From Fidelibacterota bacterium (GTDB lineage: Bacteria > Pseudomonadota > Alphaproteobacteria > Rhodospirillales > Rhodospirillaceae): a DNA stretch of 64,000 nt. This document shows, piece after piece, positions 56,009 through 64,000 of the stretch. Location of the stretch: NCBI GenBank assembly GCA_947475895.1, contig CANJMF010000001.1, forward strand, positions 428,604-492,603, in the 5' to 3' direction. The first letter of the stretch is position 1. Every line of letters starts with the position of its first letter. The notes beneath the pieces were generated by a model. The model saw nothing but the letters and a program-made list of their open reading frames with translations, ran no database searches and was not told the DNA's origin. Made by a program: the position numbers and the translations under genes.

Positions 56009-59000
56009 CTATTCGGCAGCGTCGGACAGCGGTGAGGAGACGCTCGGGTTGAACACACGCTCCACCGCGCGCACGCGGTTGCGACTGAAGCGGTCGGCGA
56101 GCTTGTGCATATAGAGGTACACGACTGGCGTCGTGAAGAGCGTCAGCAGCTGCGAGAAGACAAGACCACCGACGATGGCAAAGCCCAAAGGCCGGCGCAA
56201 CTCAGCGCCCGCGCCATTGATCAGCATCAAGGGAATGCCTGCGAGCAGGGCGCACATCGTCGTCATCATGATTGGGCGGAAGCGCACGATGGCCGCTTGA
56301 TAGATGGCTTCCTCGGGTGAGAGGCCGCGCTCGCGCTCACCTTCAAGCGCGAAGTCGACCATCATGATGGCGTTCTTCTTGACGATACCGATCAGCAGCA
56401 GAATTCCGATCAAGGCAATCATATCGAGCGCGAACCCGAACACCCACAGCACCAGAAGTGCGCCGATACCGGCCGACGGAATGGTCGAGAGAATGGTGAT
56501 AGGGTGAATATAGCTCTCGTACAAAATGCCCAGCACGATATAGACGGTGATGATGGCGGCTGCGATCAGCAGCGGCATCGTCACCATTGAATCTTGGAAC
56601 GCTTGCGCATTGCCCTGGAACGACGGCGTCACCGTCGCCGGCAGATGCACGTCGCGTTCGACCTGCTGCACGATATCGATGGCGGTGCCGAGGGCGACGC
56701 CCGGTGCGAGGTTGAAAGAGATCGTCGTCGCGGGGAACTGGCCCTGGTGGCCAACAAAGAGAGGCGCCGTTTCCGGCTCGACGGTGGCAACGGCGGCCAG
56801 AGGCACTTGCTGTCCGCTGCTCGACTTGACGAAGATCTTATTCAGCACATCCGGGCTGCCTTGCTGCTTCGGATCGATCTCCAACACGACTTTGTATTGA
56901 TTCACCTGGGTGAAGATCGTGCCCACTTGGCGTTGGCCGAAGGCGTCGTACAGCGTGTCGTCGATCTGCTGCAGCGTTACACCTAAACGCGCGGCGGAAT
57001 CGCGGTCGACATTGATGTGTGTGCGAAGCCCGGCGTTTTGCTGATCGGTGGACATATCTTCAAGCTCTGGTATGGCACGCAACTTTTCGTACATCACGTC
57101 GGCCCATTGATGCAGTTCGTCGATGTTCTGGTCCTGCAGCGTGTATTGGAATTGTGCGCGCGTCTGCCGGGCACCCACCGTGATTTCCTGGGCCGAAATC
57201 ATGCGCACATCAAGGCCGGGAATCCTCGTTAATTTCGGACGCAGCCGCGCGATGATTTCATCGACCGAGACATCGCGCTCTTCGAAAGGCTTCATGTCGA
57301 AATTCACGCGTCCGCCGTTGCCGCCGTTTTCGCCGACGTACGAGTGCGCTTCCTCAACCGCAGGATCGGCCAGGACGATGTCGGTCACTTGGCGCATTTT
57401 CTTGAGCATCTCGGCGTAGGACACGTCCGGCGCGCCCTGCGCGGTCAACCGGATCAAACCTGTGTCTTGCAGCGGGAAGAAACCTTTTGGAATCGCGTAA
57501 AACAAAAGCCCCGTGATGACGATGGTCACCAGCACCGAGGCGCCCACCAGCCCTTTGTGTCGCAAGGCTACGCGCAACAGCTTCGCGTAGGCATCGATCA
57601 TGCCCTGCAAAAAGCGCTCGGCCCAAGAATAGAAGCGTCCGTGCAATTCTTTGTCGCGCGTTAGGAACTGAGCACACAGCGCGGGCGTCACGGTCAGCGA
57701 CACCGCGCCCGAGATCAGCACGGCCACGGCTACGGTCACAGCAAATTCGCGGAACAGGCGGCCGACGATACCGCCCATCAACAGAAGCGGGATGAACACG
57801 GCCACCAGCGAAAATGTCATCGACACGATGGTCGAGCCGATTTCCTGCGCGCCCCTCACTGAGGCGTCATAGGCGCTTTCACCGCGCTCCATGTGCCGCA
57901 CGATGTTCTCAAGCATGACAATCGCGTCGTCGACGACGAAGCCCACCGCGATGGTCATTGCCATCAGCGATAGCGTATCCACGCTGTAGCCGACGAAGGC
58001 CATGATCACGAAGGCGCCGAGGATCGATAGCGGCACGGCCATGCCCGGAATGATCGTCGCCCACACTTTTCGCAGGAAAAAGAAAATCACCGCGATGACG
58101 AGAACGATGGTCAGTACCAGCGTCAATTCGATGTCGGACACCGACGAGCGGATCATGTTGGTACGGTCCGCGACGATGCGCACGGTCATGGACTTCGGAA
58201 TGCCGGCCAGGATTCCCGGCAGCTTTGCCTTGATAGTTTCGACCGTGCTGATGGCGTTGGCGCCCGGCTGGCGGCTCACCGATAGGATCACGGCCCGCTT
58301 GTCGTCTTGCCAGGCAAGAAGGCGGGCGTTCTCGACGCCGTCAATGGCTGTGCCAATGTCAGAGATGCGCACCGGCGCGCCTTTGCGATAGGCGACGATG
58401 ACGTCGCGGAATTCTGCGGCACTACTCAATTGATCATTGGTTGTGATGATCGAGGACTGATGTTCGCCGTTGATGCTGCCCTTGGGCGCGTTGATGTTCG
58501 CGGCCGTCAACGCTCCGCGCACGTCTTCAAGAGAAAGCCCCTGATTGGCGATGGCGGCGGGATCGATCTGCACACGAATGGCGGGTTTTTGCTCGCCTTG
58601 AACGTTCACGTCGCCGACGCCAGGCAGCACCGAAAGTTGTTGCGCCACTACGGTGTCTGCATACTTATCAACCTGATCGATCGACAACGAATCCGAATAC
58701 GCCGCAAAGATCAGAAGCGGCTGTTCCGCTGGGTTGGTTTTCCGATAGCGCGGCGGGTTTGGCATGTTCTTGGGCAAGAGGCCGCCGGCGGCATTGATGG
58801 CGGCGGCCACGTCTTGCGCGGCGGCATCGATGTTGCGCTCGAGGCTGAACTGCAGCGAAATCGACGTGCTTCCCAGCTGGCTCGTCGAGGTCAGTTGCAC
58901 GACGTTCGAGATCTGCGAGAGTTGCCGCTCAAGGGGTGCTGCCACCGACGACGCCATGGTTTCCGGGTCCGCGCCCGGCAAGCTGGCCGAAACGACGATG

Positions 59001-59131
59001 GTTGGGAACTCCATCGCTGGTAACGACGAGACGGGAAGTTTGAGAAACGCCGAGATGCCTGCGATCGCGATCGCCGCCATAATCAGCGAGGTGGCGATGG
59101 GCCGGTCGATGAAACGTTTAGAAAGACTCAT
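56009..59131 (-). CDS. RND multidrug efflux permease (AcrB/MdtB-like)
   Basis: This is a 1040-aa inner-membrane proton-driven exporter of the hydrophobe/amphiphile (HAE1) class. N-terminal FIDRPIATSLIMAAIAIAG begins TM1. Twelve helices are interrupted by two large periplasmic loops. The proton-relay pair is in AVGFVVDDAIVMLENI. GISAFLKLPVSSLPAMEFP and the GIVKKNAIMMVDFALE segment of TM10-11 are typical. Length is normal. It is coupled to the adaptor gene by a four-base overlap. No TolC-type outer-membrane gene is adjacent. Confidence 0.94.
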   Translation of the reverse strand: MSLSKRFIDRPIATSLIMAAIAIAGISAFLKLPVSSLPAMEFPTIVVSASLPGADPETMASSVAAPLERQLSQISNVVQLTSTSQLGSTSISLQFSLERNIDAAAQDVAAAINAAGGLLPKNMPNPPRYRKTNPAEQPLLIFAAYSDSLSIDQVDKYADTVVAQQLSVLPGVGDVNVQGEQKPAIRVQIDPAAIANQGLSLEDVRGALTAANINAPKGSINGEHQSSIITTNDQLSSAAEFRDVIVAYRKGAPVRISDIGTAIDGVENARLLAWQDDKRAVILSVSRQPGANAISTVETIKAKLPGILAGIPKSMTVRIVADRTNMIRSSVSDIELTLVLTIVLVIAVIFFFLRKVWATIIPGMAVPLSILGAFVIMAFVGYSVDTLSLMAMTIAVGFVVDDAIVMLENIVRHMERGESAYDASVRGAQEIGSTIVSMTFSLVAVFIPLLLMGGIVGRLFREFAVTVAVAVLISGAVSLTVTPALCAQFLTRDKELHGRFYSWAERFLQGMIDAYAKLLRVALRHKGLVGASVLVTIVITGLLFYAIPKGFFPLQDTGLIRLTAQGAPDVSYAEMLKKMRQVTDIVLADPAVEEAHSYVGENGGNGGRVNFDMKPFEERDVSVDEIIARLRPKLTRIPGLDVRMISAQEITVGARQTRAQFQYTLQDQNIDELHQWADVMYEKLRAIPELEDMSTDQQNAGLRTHINVDRDSAARLGVTLQQIDDTLYDAFGQRQVGTIFTQVNQYKVVLEIDPKQQGSPDVLNKIFVKSSSGQQVPLAAVATVEPETAPLFVGHQGQFPATTISFNLAPGVALGTAIDIVQQVERDVHLPATVTPSFQGNAQAFQDSMVTMPLLIAAAIITVYIVLGILYESYIHPITILSTIPSAGIGALLVLWVFGFALDMIALIGILLLIGIVKKNAIMMVDFALEGERERGLSPEEAIYQAAIVRFRPIMMTTMCALLAGIPLMLINGAGAELRRPLGFAIVGGLVFSQLLTLFTTPVVYLYMHKLADRFSRNRVRAVERVFNPSVSSPLSDAAE

Positions 59132-60276
59132 AACCCGTTACCGGTGTCGCCGGCGCCCTTCGCTTTCTTGGTGTCGTCTTTGATCTTGATGCCGGGCTTA
59201 AGGCGCAGCTGGCCATCAAGCACGACGCGTTCGCCGGCCGTCAGTCCTTTGATGACGAGGATACGCCCGTCCTGTTCGGTGCTGATCTTTAAGGGGCGCA
59301 TCTCAACCGTCTCGTCGCTCTTCACCACATAAGCATAGGGTCCGGCATCGCTGCGTTGGATCACTTGCGTCGGCACAGAGATGCCGTCATGCACGGTGCC
59401 GACCAACAAACGCACGTTGATGAACTGGCCTGGCCACAGCTTGCCTTGCGTATTGGGGAATTTCACTTTGAGACGCACCGTCCCGGTGGTCTGTTCGATC
59501 TGGTTGTCGATCAGCTCCAATGTGCCTTGATCGAACTCGGTCGCAAGATCGCGGCTGAGCGCCGCGACGCTCAGTGGCCCTTTTGAATTCGCCTCTGCAA
59601 CGGGCGGCAATTGATCCTGCGGCAGCGTGAACACCGCCGAAATCGGGTGGACCTGGTTGATCATGACGAGGCCGGCGGCATCGTTCGCGCGCACGAGATT
59701 GCCTTGATCGAGGGTTCTGATGCCGGTGCGTCCGTCAATCGGCGCGGTGATGGTCGTATAGCTCAACTGCACGCGCGCATTCTCGACCAAGGCCTGATCG
59801 CTTTGCACGGCAGCGGCGAGGGACGCCACGGTTGCGGCTTGTGTCTCGACGCGCTGGCGCGACGAAAACCCGCCGGCGGCCGTGTCTTGATAGCGTTTCA
59901 AGTCTGAGCGCGCATTGGCCAGAGCCGCTTCGTCCTTGGCGAGGGTGCCTTGCGCCGCATGCAGCGCGGCTTCGTAAGCGCGCGAATCGATCTGGGCGAG
60001 CACCTCGCCCTTTTTCACGTCTTGGCCTTCGCGAAATTTGACGGCGGTCAGTTCGCCGTCGACGCGCGGGCGAACGACCACGGTGTTATAGGCTTGGATC
60101 GTACCGATACCGTCCACATAAACAGGCACATCGCTTGCCGTAAGTGTCAGAACACTCACCGGAACAACGGCGTTTTGCTTCGGCTTGCTCTTGCCGGCGT
60201 CAACAAAATGCCAAACCGCTACCGCGGCCACGACGATTCCGACAGTTACGCCGATCTGTGTTTTGGTAAACGCCAC
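59128..60276 (-). CDS. RND efflux periplasmic adaptor (MdtA-like)
   Basis: This is a 382-aa membrane-fusion protein linking the RND permease to an outer-membrane channel. An N-terminal TM anchor (about 8-24) is followed by VVRPRVDGELTAVKFREGQDV (lipoyl/barrel-sandwich), a coiled-coil hairpin at about 98-165 (AAQGTLAKDEAALANARSDL), and VSYTTITAPIDGR-like TTITAPIDGRTGIRTLDQG. It ends with VVLDGQLRLKPGIKI. Gene order adaptor then permease, and a four-base overlap, fit the usual efflux operon. The drug range is unknown. Confidence 0.93.
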   Translation of the reverse strand: MAFTKTQIGVTVGIVVAAVAVWHFVDAGKSKPKQNAVVPVSVLTLTASDVPVYVDGIGTIQAYNTVVVRPRVDGELTAVKFREGQDVKKGEVLAQIDSRAYEAALHAAQGTLAKDEAALANARSDLKRYQDTAAGGFSSRQRVETQAATVASLAAAVQSDQALVENARVQLSYTTITAPIDGRTGIRTLDQGNLVRANDAAGLVMINQVHPISAVFTLPQDQLPPVAEANSKGPLSVAALSRDLATEFDQGTLELIDNQIEQTTGTVRLKVKFPNTQGKLWPGQFINVRLLVGTVHDGISVPTQVIQRSDAGPYAYVVKSDETVEMRPLKISTEQDGRILVIKGLTAGERVVLDGQLRLKPGIKIKDDTKKAKGAGDTGNGL

Positions 60277-60485
60277 AACGTCCTCGTCTCAAAATGTGGT
60301 GAGCGTAAACGGCGCTCGCCGCGCAACGTAAATCATGACGTTAAACCATGGACATACGTCGTTTGCCCACTATCGCCGGGTACGGGACGCCACCGATACA
60401 ATTTTCCTGTAACCGAAGTCGGCCGGTTACCAAATGCCCCGGTTCGTGGTCTTAAGGCCTGTAATATTTGCAGATTTCCCGTGCC

Positions 60486-60509
60486 TCGCTCCTCCAAATG
60501 GAGGAGCGA
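60486..60509. other. Perfect 10-bp hairpin in an intergenic region
   Basis: TCGCTCCTCC (60486-60495) pairs with GGAGGAGCGA (60500-60509) across an AAAT loop. It lies 35 nt downstream of the glycosyltransferase stop on the minus strand. No T-run follows on either strand, so it is not a classical terminator. It might stabilise a 3' end. Confidence 0.5.
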
Positions 60510-60543
60510 CCGGCCATAAAAAATCTCATAAACCAAGACACTT

Positions 60544-61500
60544 TCATGACCGATACAATTCCTGAGCTTTCCGCACAAAAGCGAGCAAATGGTCTAATTC
60601 GCTCTCCCGAGAATATCTCGCCTTGAGATTCCTGACGCCCGCTTCAAAAGCTGCGGTCTGCAGCAGTCCTGCGTCCACGTCTTCGATTGCGCGCAGGGTC
60701 TCTTCTATGAAAGACCTGAAATTACCGTTCTCGATCGCCCTGAAATTGGGTGCTTGAAAATATTCGTTCGCCCCTTGCCCGGTGTATCCGACGACCAAAG
60801 CGCCGGACATAGCAGCCTCGAGCGGAGGAAGACCGAAGCCTTCCTGGTCGCAAAACGAAAGGAAGATGCTCGATCTCGCGAGCGTGTCAGCCACGGCAGC
60901 CTCGTCCTGCTTGTGGATGGAAATCATTTTCCACTCCGGCGGCAAGCGATGCTCGAGAAATTGGCGCAACAGATTGGCGTGGTCGGGCAATTTGCGCGGC
61001 ATAAAGGAAATGGTCTTGGATTTTAGTCCCGGCGCAAATTGATCACTGACGCGCGGCACAACCCGCACGATCCTTTCTATCGGTATCTCTGGATACGCCA
61101 GCGCAATCATGGCCGATGTGTCGTCGGAGATGGATAAAATCAACGCCGCGTTTGTGTAAGCCGCCTCAAGGTCGGAGGGCGTGCTGTCGAAGGCATCGCA
61201 AACCTTGTATCCATTCTGAACGAAGACGGCGTATTTGATTCCGTGTTCATAAAACTGTCTGCCGAATTTCCCGGCCCAGACTTCCGGTAATACGACGAAG
61301 TCCTTCTTGGGATTGAAGGCATCAGATGTTCTGATCCTTGCCCGACTCTCAAACCAAGAGGTTTGATCTTGATTTCCGGGTTGGAGAACAAAGCATTCGA
61401 CGCCGGCATTTGCGAGCGCCTCAGCGTGTTGGTGAATCACCTTCACGCCGCCAATCGGATGCTTCTTCGCGACGGGGCAGAAATACGTAATTGCGATCAT
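60544..61500 (-). CDS. Glycosyltransferase (GT4-like)
   Basis: This is a 318-aa protein from the ATG giving MIAITYFCPVAKKHP; a longer reading overlaps the pseudouridine synthase gene. The N-terminal VAKKHPIGGVKVIHQHAEAL has the GGVKV motif of GT-B enzymes. The C-terminal domain has SIFLSFCDQEGFGLPPLEAAMSGALVVGYTGQGANEYF, whose core EGFGLPPLEAAMSG is the EX7E nucleotide-sugar site. No membrane helix is seen. It starts 16 nt after the RsuA-family stop. The acceptor is unknown. Confidence 0.86.
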   Translation of the reverse strand: MIAITYFCPVAKKHPIGGVKVIHQHAEALANAGVECFVLQPGNQDQTSWFESRARIRTSDAFNPKKDFVVLPEVWAGKFGRQFYEHGIKYAVFVQNGYKVCDAFDSTPSDLEAAYTNAALILSISDDTSAMIALAYPEIPIERIVRVVPRVSDQFAPGLKSKTISFMPRKLPDHANLLRQFLEHRLPPEWKMISIHKQDEAAVADTLARSSIFLSFCDQEGFGLPPLEAAMSGALVVGYTGQGANEYFQAPNFRAIENGNFRSFIEETLRAIEDVDAGLLQTAAFEAGVRNLKARYSRESELDHLLAFVRKAQELYRS

Positions 61501-61516
61501 TTCAACTACCGCACCG

Positions 61517-62245
61517 TTAGGCGAATATCGCCGCAATATCGGCGGCGTTCATCGCGCGATAATGACCTGAGCCAAGATCCGCCGGAAGCGTTAGTGCGCC
61601 AATGCGGTCGCGATGCAGCAACGCAACGTGATTGCCTATGGCGGCAAACATCCTGCGGACTTGATGGTAGCGCCCTTCCGTGATGATGAGACGGGCCGAT
61701 GTTGGAGATAGCGTCTCCATGATTGCCGGGGCGAGCGGTTTATCTTCGCCTTCCAGCATCAATGTTCCGGAGGCAAAGCGAGCAGCCTCGTCGCCCTGTA
61801 ACGGCCGGGCCAACGTCGCCACATAATGTTTAGCGACATGCGCTTTGGGCGAAATAATCCGATGTAGCAGTGCACCATCGTCGGTCAGCAACAAAAGGCC
61901 GGAGGTTTCTTTATCGAGCCGCCCGACCGTGGACAGCGCCGGATCGCGTCGCCGCCAACGCGATGGCAATAAATCGTACACCAACGACCCCGCTTCCTTG
62001 TGAGAACAGGTGACACCAACCGGCTTGTGCAGCATCAGGGCCACCCCGGGCAACGGATCGAGAGGTGCTCCGTTTACTTGCATGCGTTCCGGTAGATCGT
62101 CCGTAATGGGGATTCGTTTGCTGGCATCTTCCGCCGCCACGCCGTCCAAAACCACGGCGCCGCGACGGACGAGCTGCTGAACCTCGTTGCGCGAGCCGTA
62201 ACCTAAATTAGCAAGCAATCGGTCGAGCCTGGCGGTGCCGCTCAT
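61517..62245 (-). CDS. RsuA/RluB-family pseudouridine synthase
   Basis: This is a 242-aa enzyme that converts uridine to pseudouridine in rRNA. It has an N-terminal S4 RNA-binding domain (RLDRLLANLGYGSRNEVQQLVRRG). The catalytic Asp is in STVGRLDKETSGLLLLTDDG; LIITEGRYHQVRRMFAAIGNHV completes the active-site fold. The single S4 domain and length fit RsuA (16S U516) better than RluB, but the target is not proven. The ATG overlaps the stop of the RsmC-like gene by four bases. Confidence 0.93.
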   Translation of the reverse strand: MSGTARLDRLLANLGYGSRNEVQQLVRRGAVVLDGVAAEDASKRIPITDDLPERMQVNGAPLDPLPGVALMLHKPVGVTCSHKEAGSLVYDLLPSRWRRRDPALSTVGRLDKETSGLLLLTDDGALLHRIISPKAHVAKHYVATLARPLQGDEAARFASGTLMLEGEDKPLAPAIMETLSPTSARLIITEGRYHQVRRMFAAIGNHVALLHRDRIGALTLPADLGSGHYRAMNAADIAAIFA

Positions 62246-63210
62246 TTTGTCGCCTCATAAACTTTGAACCCGCCCTTTTCGGCGCGTAAGGCCACATGCG
62301 AAAAGGCGGCAGACAGCACGGCTTCATAAGGCAAATGAACATTTGCGACGAGCCACGCTTTGCCCCCGTCGCGCAGGACACGATAGCATTGCTGAACGAA
62401 GGCTTGTCCCAAAGCTTTGTCTTCTCGCCCGCTGTCATGGAAAGGAGGGTTCGTCACCACAAAGTCTAAATCCTTGAGATCTGCAGTTGTCCGAACATCG
62501 GCCCAATGAAAGGTCGCGCGGGTGTCGGTGATATTGCGACGTACGGCTGCAATCGCGCGGCGATCGATGTCGACTAGGTCCATATGTGTGACGTGCGTGC
62601 CGGCGAATACGGCGCGGGCGATCACGCCGAGCCCGCACCCCAGGTCAGCGCCGCGACCTGTGAACGAAGGCAAGACTGAAAGCAAAAGTGCGGTGCCTGG
62701 ATCAATCCGATCCCAACTGAAAACTCCTGGCTGGGTCCATAGATCCAGGTCGTCAACAAAACGAAGACCACCAGCAGTAACGGCAGCATCGATGCATGCT
62801 TGCGCATCTGCTTCGAACGTTACGGGACAAGTGGTTTGGCATATGCGTTGATGCCGGCGGCTAGTGGCGTCGACGCTGCAGCCAAAAGTTTCCAGCTCCT
62901 TCGCAATTCGGCTGCCGCCCTTTTCCTTGGGCGCCATAACCGTAAATGGCGCACCTGGACTGAGTGCAAGCAAACTGAGCGCCAGTGCATAGCGGCGCTC
63001 CAGCGTTCCGGGTGGCGCGGCCATAACCAGGCCGCTCCAGCTGGCGCGCGCCGCCCCCTCCAACGCGAGAGAAGCGGGAATTTGAGGCGATACTTGTACA
63101 GCGCCGGCCGGGATCGCGGCGAGGTCTGGATCGGGCGAGCCAAATACGCCGAAGCGAAAATCGGGGTTCACGTGAATACTGTAAGCCGTAGGAAACGGAT
63201 GATTGAGCAA
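62242..63210 (-). CDS. RsmC/RlmG-type class I methyltransferase
   Basis: This is a 322-aa methyltransferase. The N-terminal half (1-165) is a degenerate copy of the fold, as in RsmC. The C-terminal catalytic half has RGADLGCGLGVIARAVF (SAM-binding), VDIDRRAIAAVRRN and the guanine-N2 motif DFVVTNPPFHDSG (NPPF). It probably modifies 16S or 23S rRNA at a guanine. Pairing with the pseudouridine synthase (four-base overlap) suggests a small rRNA-modification operon. Confidence 0.88.
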   Translation of the reverse strand: MLNHPFPTAYSIHVNPDFRFGVFGSPDPDLAAIPAGAVQVSPQIPASLALEGAARASWSGLVMAAPPGTLERRYALALSLLALSPGAPFTVMAPKEKGGSRIAKELETFGCSVDATSRRHQRICQTTCPVTFEADAQACIDAAVTAGGLRFVDDLDLWTQPGVFSWDRIDPGTALLLSVLPSFTGRGADLGCGLGVIARAVFAGTHVTHMDLVDIDRRAIAAVRRNITDTRATFHWADVRTTADLKDLDFVVTNPPFHDSGREDKALGQAFVQQCYRVLRDGGKAWLVANVHLPYEAVLSAAFSHVALRAEKGGFKVYEATK

Positions 63211-63377
63211 GGTTTAGTTGGTCTGCCCCCAGAGGCGAAAAGAGGCGCCTCTGGCGGGTTGCATTCAAGTGGCGAATACGATCGGCTAAATTATAGCAAC
63301 TGGCAGCAACTAGTAATAATACGTAATGAGACAGCGACGCAGCTTGGCAGGTTTCCAATAGTGCTGCAGCCGTTAAG

Positions 63378-63836
63378 ATGCATTCTTTCTTTATTCGTTC
63401 TAACTTCGCGGATTGGCCGAGGAGCTTATATCGACTGGCCTATACGAGTGTTGCGTCAAAGCCACTTTCAAAGGCCGACCTAAAACAAATTCTGTCAACG
63501 TCGGTGCTGCGCAATCAGGCCGACAATATTACCGGCGCTTTATGCTTCTCTCGGGATGCATTCGTGCAGGTGCTTGAAGGAGCGCGTTACAACCTCAGCA
63601 TAGCCTTCCAGCGCATTGTCGCCGATACGCGTCACAAGGAAGTGGAGTTGATCGGGCTTGAACCTGTTCGCGTGCGCGCTTTCGGAAATTGGTCGATGGC
63701 CTTCATCGACGATAGCACGGAGGTGCGCGAAATAATTCTAAACCACTGCGGTGCCGATCGGCTCGTTACTGATGCCTTGGATTTATCGAGCGTCACGGGC
63801 CTTGTCCGTGAAATGTTGGGCAAGCCGAGGGATTAA
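63378..63836 (+). CDS. BLUF-domain blue-light sensor
   Basis: This is a 152-aa flavin-binding photoreceptor. The flavin contacts are visible: Tyr in LYRLAYTSVAS, Asn in RNQADNITGALCF, Gln in FVQVLEG, and Trp-Met in FGNWSMAF. These are the family's key residues. No effector domain is fused; about 40 C-terminal residues follow the BLUF fold. It must act through a partner protein. A DDE transposase gene begins within 50 nt of its stop, so its original neighbours downstream may have been replaced. Confidence 0.9.
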   Translation: MHSFFIRSNFADWPRSLYRLAYTSVASKPLSKADLKQILSTSVLRNQADNITGALCFSRDAFVQVLEGARYNLSIAFQRIVADTRHKEVELIGLEPVRVRAFGNWSMAFIDDSTEVREIILNHCGADRLVTDALDLSSVTGLVREMLGKPRD

Positions 63837-63884
63837 ATCGCTTCGAGGAGGTGACCTGACCGATTTTCTGTACCAGTCGAGATG

Positions 63885-64000
63885 TTAGTCTACTGCATGA
63901 CTTTGGCTTTGTTCGAGTGGTGTTGGAATCGGGCTATAGGCCACCGGCGCCGGTGGCCTATAGCCGAGCGCTGAATGGGGCCGCTTGGTGTTGTAGTGCT
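63885..64000 (-). mobile_element. 3' end of IS3/IS481-type transposase gene, cut by right edge
   Basis: The minus strand reads YNTKRPHSALGYRPPAPVAY and ends at TAA (63887-63885) after SHAVD. The motif Y-N-x-x-R-P-H-S-A-L-G-Y is the C-terminal hallmark of DDE integrase-core transposases of the IS3 and IS481 families. Only the last 38 codons lie in the window. The element's end is probably between the BLUF stop (63836) and 63885; a TGACCTGACC sequence at about 63852 could be its inverted-repeat tip, but the other end is not visible. Confidence 0.85.
63932..63965. repeat. 34-nt perfect palindrome in the transposase 3' end
   Basis: The sequence from ggctataggcc to ggcctatagcc is a perfect inverted repeat of 34 nt with centre ggcgcc. 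It lies inside the C-terminal coding part of the transposase gene, spanning codons for G-Y-R-P-P-A-P-V-A-Y-S. Codon choice at P-P-A-P creates the symmetry. It may act as a hairpin in mRNA or as a protein site near the element's end. Confidence 0.85.

Noticed and set aside
63731..63743. Second ICE-like sequence (aataattctaaac)
   Set aside because: Only the right half matches; the TTTAGAA half is absent and the site lies inside the BLUF coding region.

Overview
This 64 kb window is bacterial chromosomal DNA, moderately GC-rich and densely coding on both strands. It most likely comes from an alphaproteobacterium. The evidence is an Irr-type Fur regulator with a perfect iron control element (ICE) palindrome, a rubrerythrin / Fe-S / DUF3501 gene trio, a DNA polymerase IV with an N-terminal zinc ribbon, DUF1194 and DUF6491 proteins, and a TPP riboswitch on thiC. 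No rRNA, tRNA or CRISPR array was found. A family-level assignment is not possible from the sequence alone.

Layout. 1-5.1 kb: pabB (cut by the left edge), a 2-hydroxyacid dehydrogenase, an SH3 protein, then DUF3501 and a CCG-domain Fe-S protein. 5.2-6.2 kb: rubrerythrin and irr, with the ICE box and a promoter between them and an intrinsic terminator after rubrerythrin. 6.6-11.7 kb: a double cold-shock-domain protein, glpK, a cyclic-nucleotide-binding/TPR protein, and a MarR regulator whose gene is flanked by two near-identical 20-nt palindromes. 11.7-19.1 kb: fasciclin protein, FAH-family hydrolase, a complete Opp/Dpp-type ABC importer without a binding protein, a [2Fe-2S] ferredoxin and gamma-glutamyltransferase. 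19.1-29.5 kb: VOC protein, PAS protein, an EAL phosphodiesterase, sufE, arfB, glycosyltransferase, an MsbA-like exporter, dinB, L-aspartate dehydrogenase and a 478-aa orphan. 29.6-39.5 kb: mtgA, riboswitch-controlled thiC, a thiolase, a DEAD-box helicase, YaiI and DUF1194 proteins, a small secreted lectin-like protein, dienelactone hydrolase and an FAD-dependent dehydrogenase.

39.5-46.2 kb is unusual: three genes (a hybrid histidine kinase, an FkbM methyltransferase and a G1-type glutamic peptidase) are each interrupted by one frameshift or stop, while the genes between them are intact. 46.2-56 kb: outer-membrane protein, aldo/keto reductase, tannase-family esterase, DUF6491 protein, methyltransferase, patatin, a PEP-CTERM protein and a TPR protein. 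56-63.2 kb: an RND efflux pump with its adaptor, a glycosyltransferase, an RsuA-type pseudouridine synthase and an RsmC-like methyltransferase. The window ends with a BLUF photoreceptor and the 3' end of a DDE transposase gene.

The best-supported functional unit is the iron/peroxide block at 3.2-6.2 kb: Irr probably reads iron or haem status and acts at the ICE box on the rubrerythrin-FeS-DUF3501 genes. The best candidates for undescribed regulation are the twin palindromes around the MarR gene and the A7 tract inside the kinase. I did not find a clear new defence or biosynthetic system.
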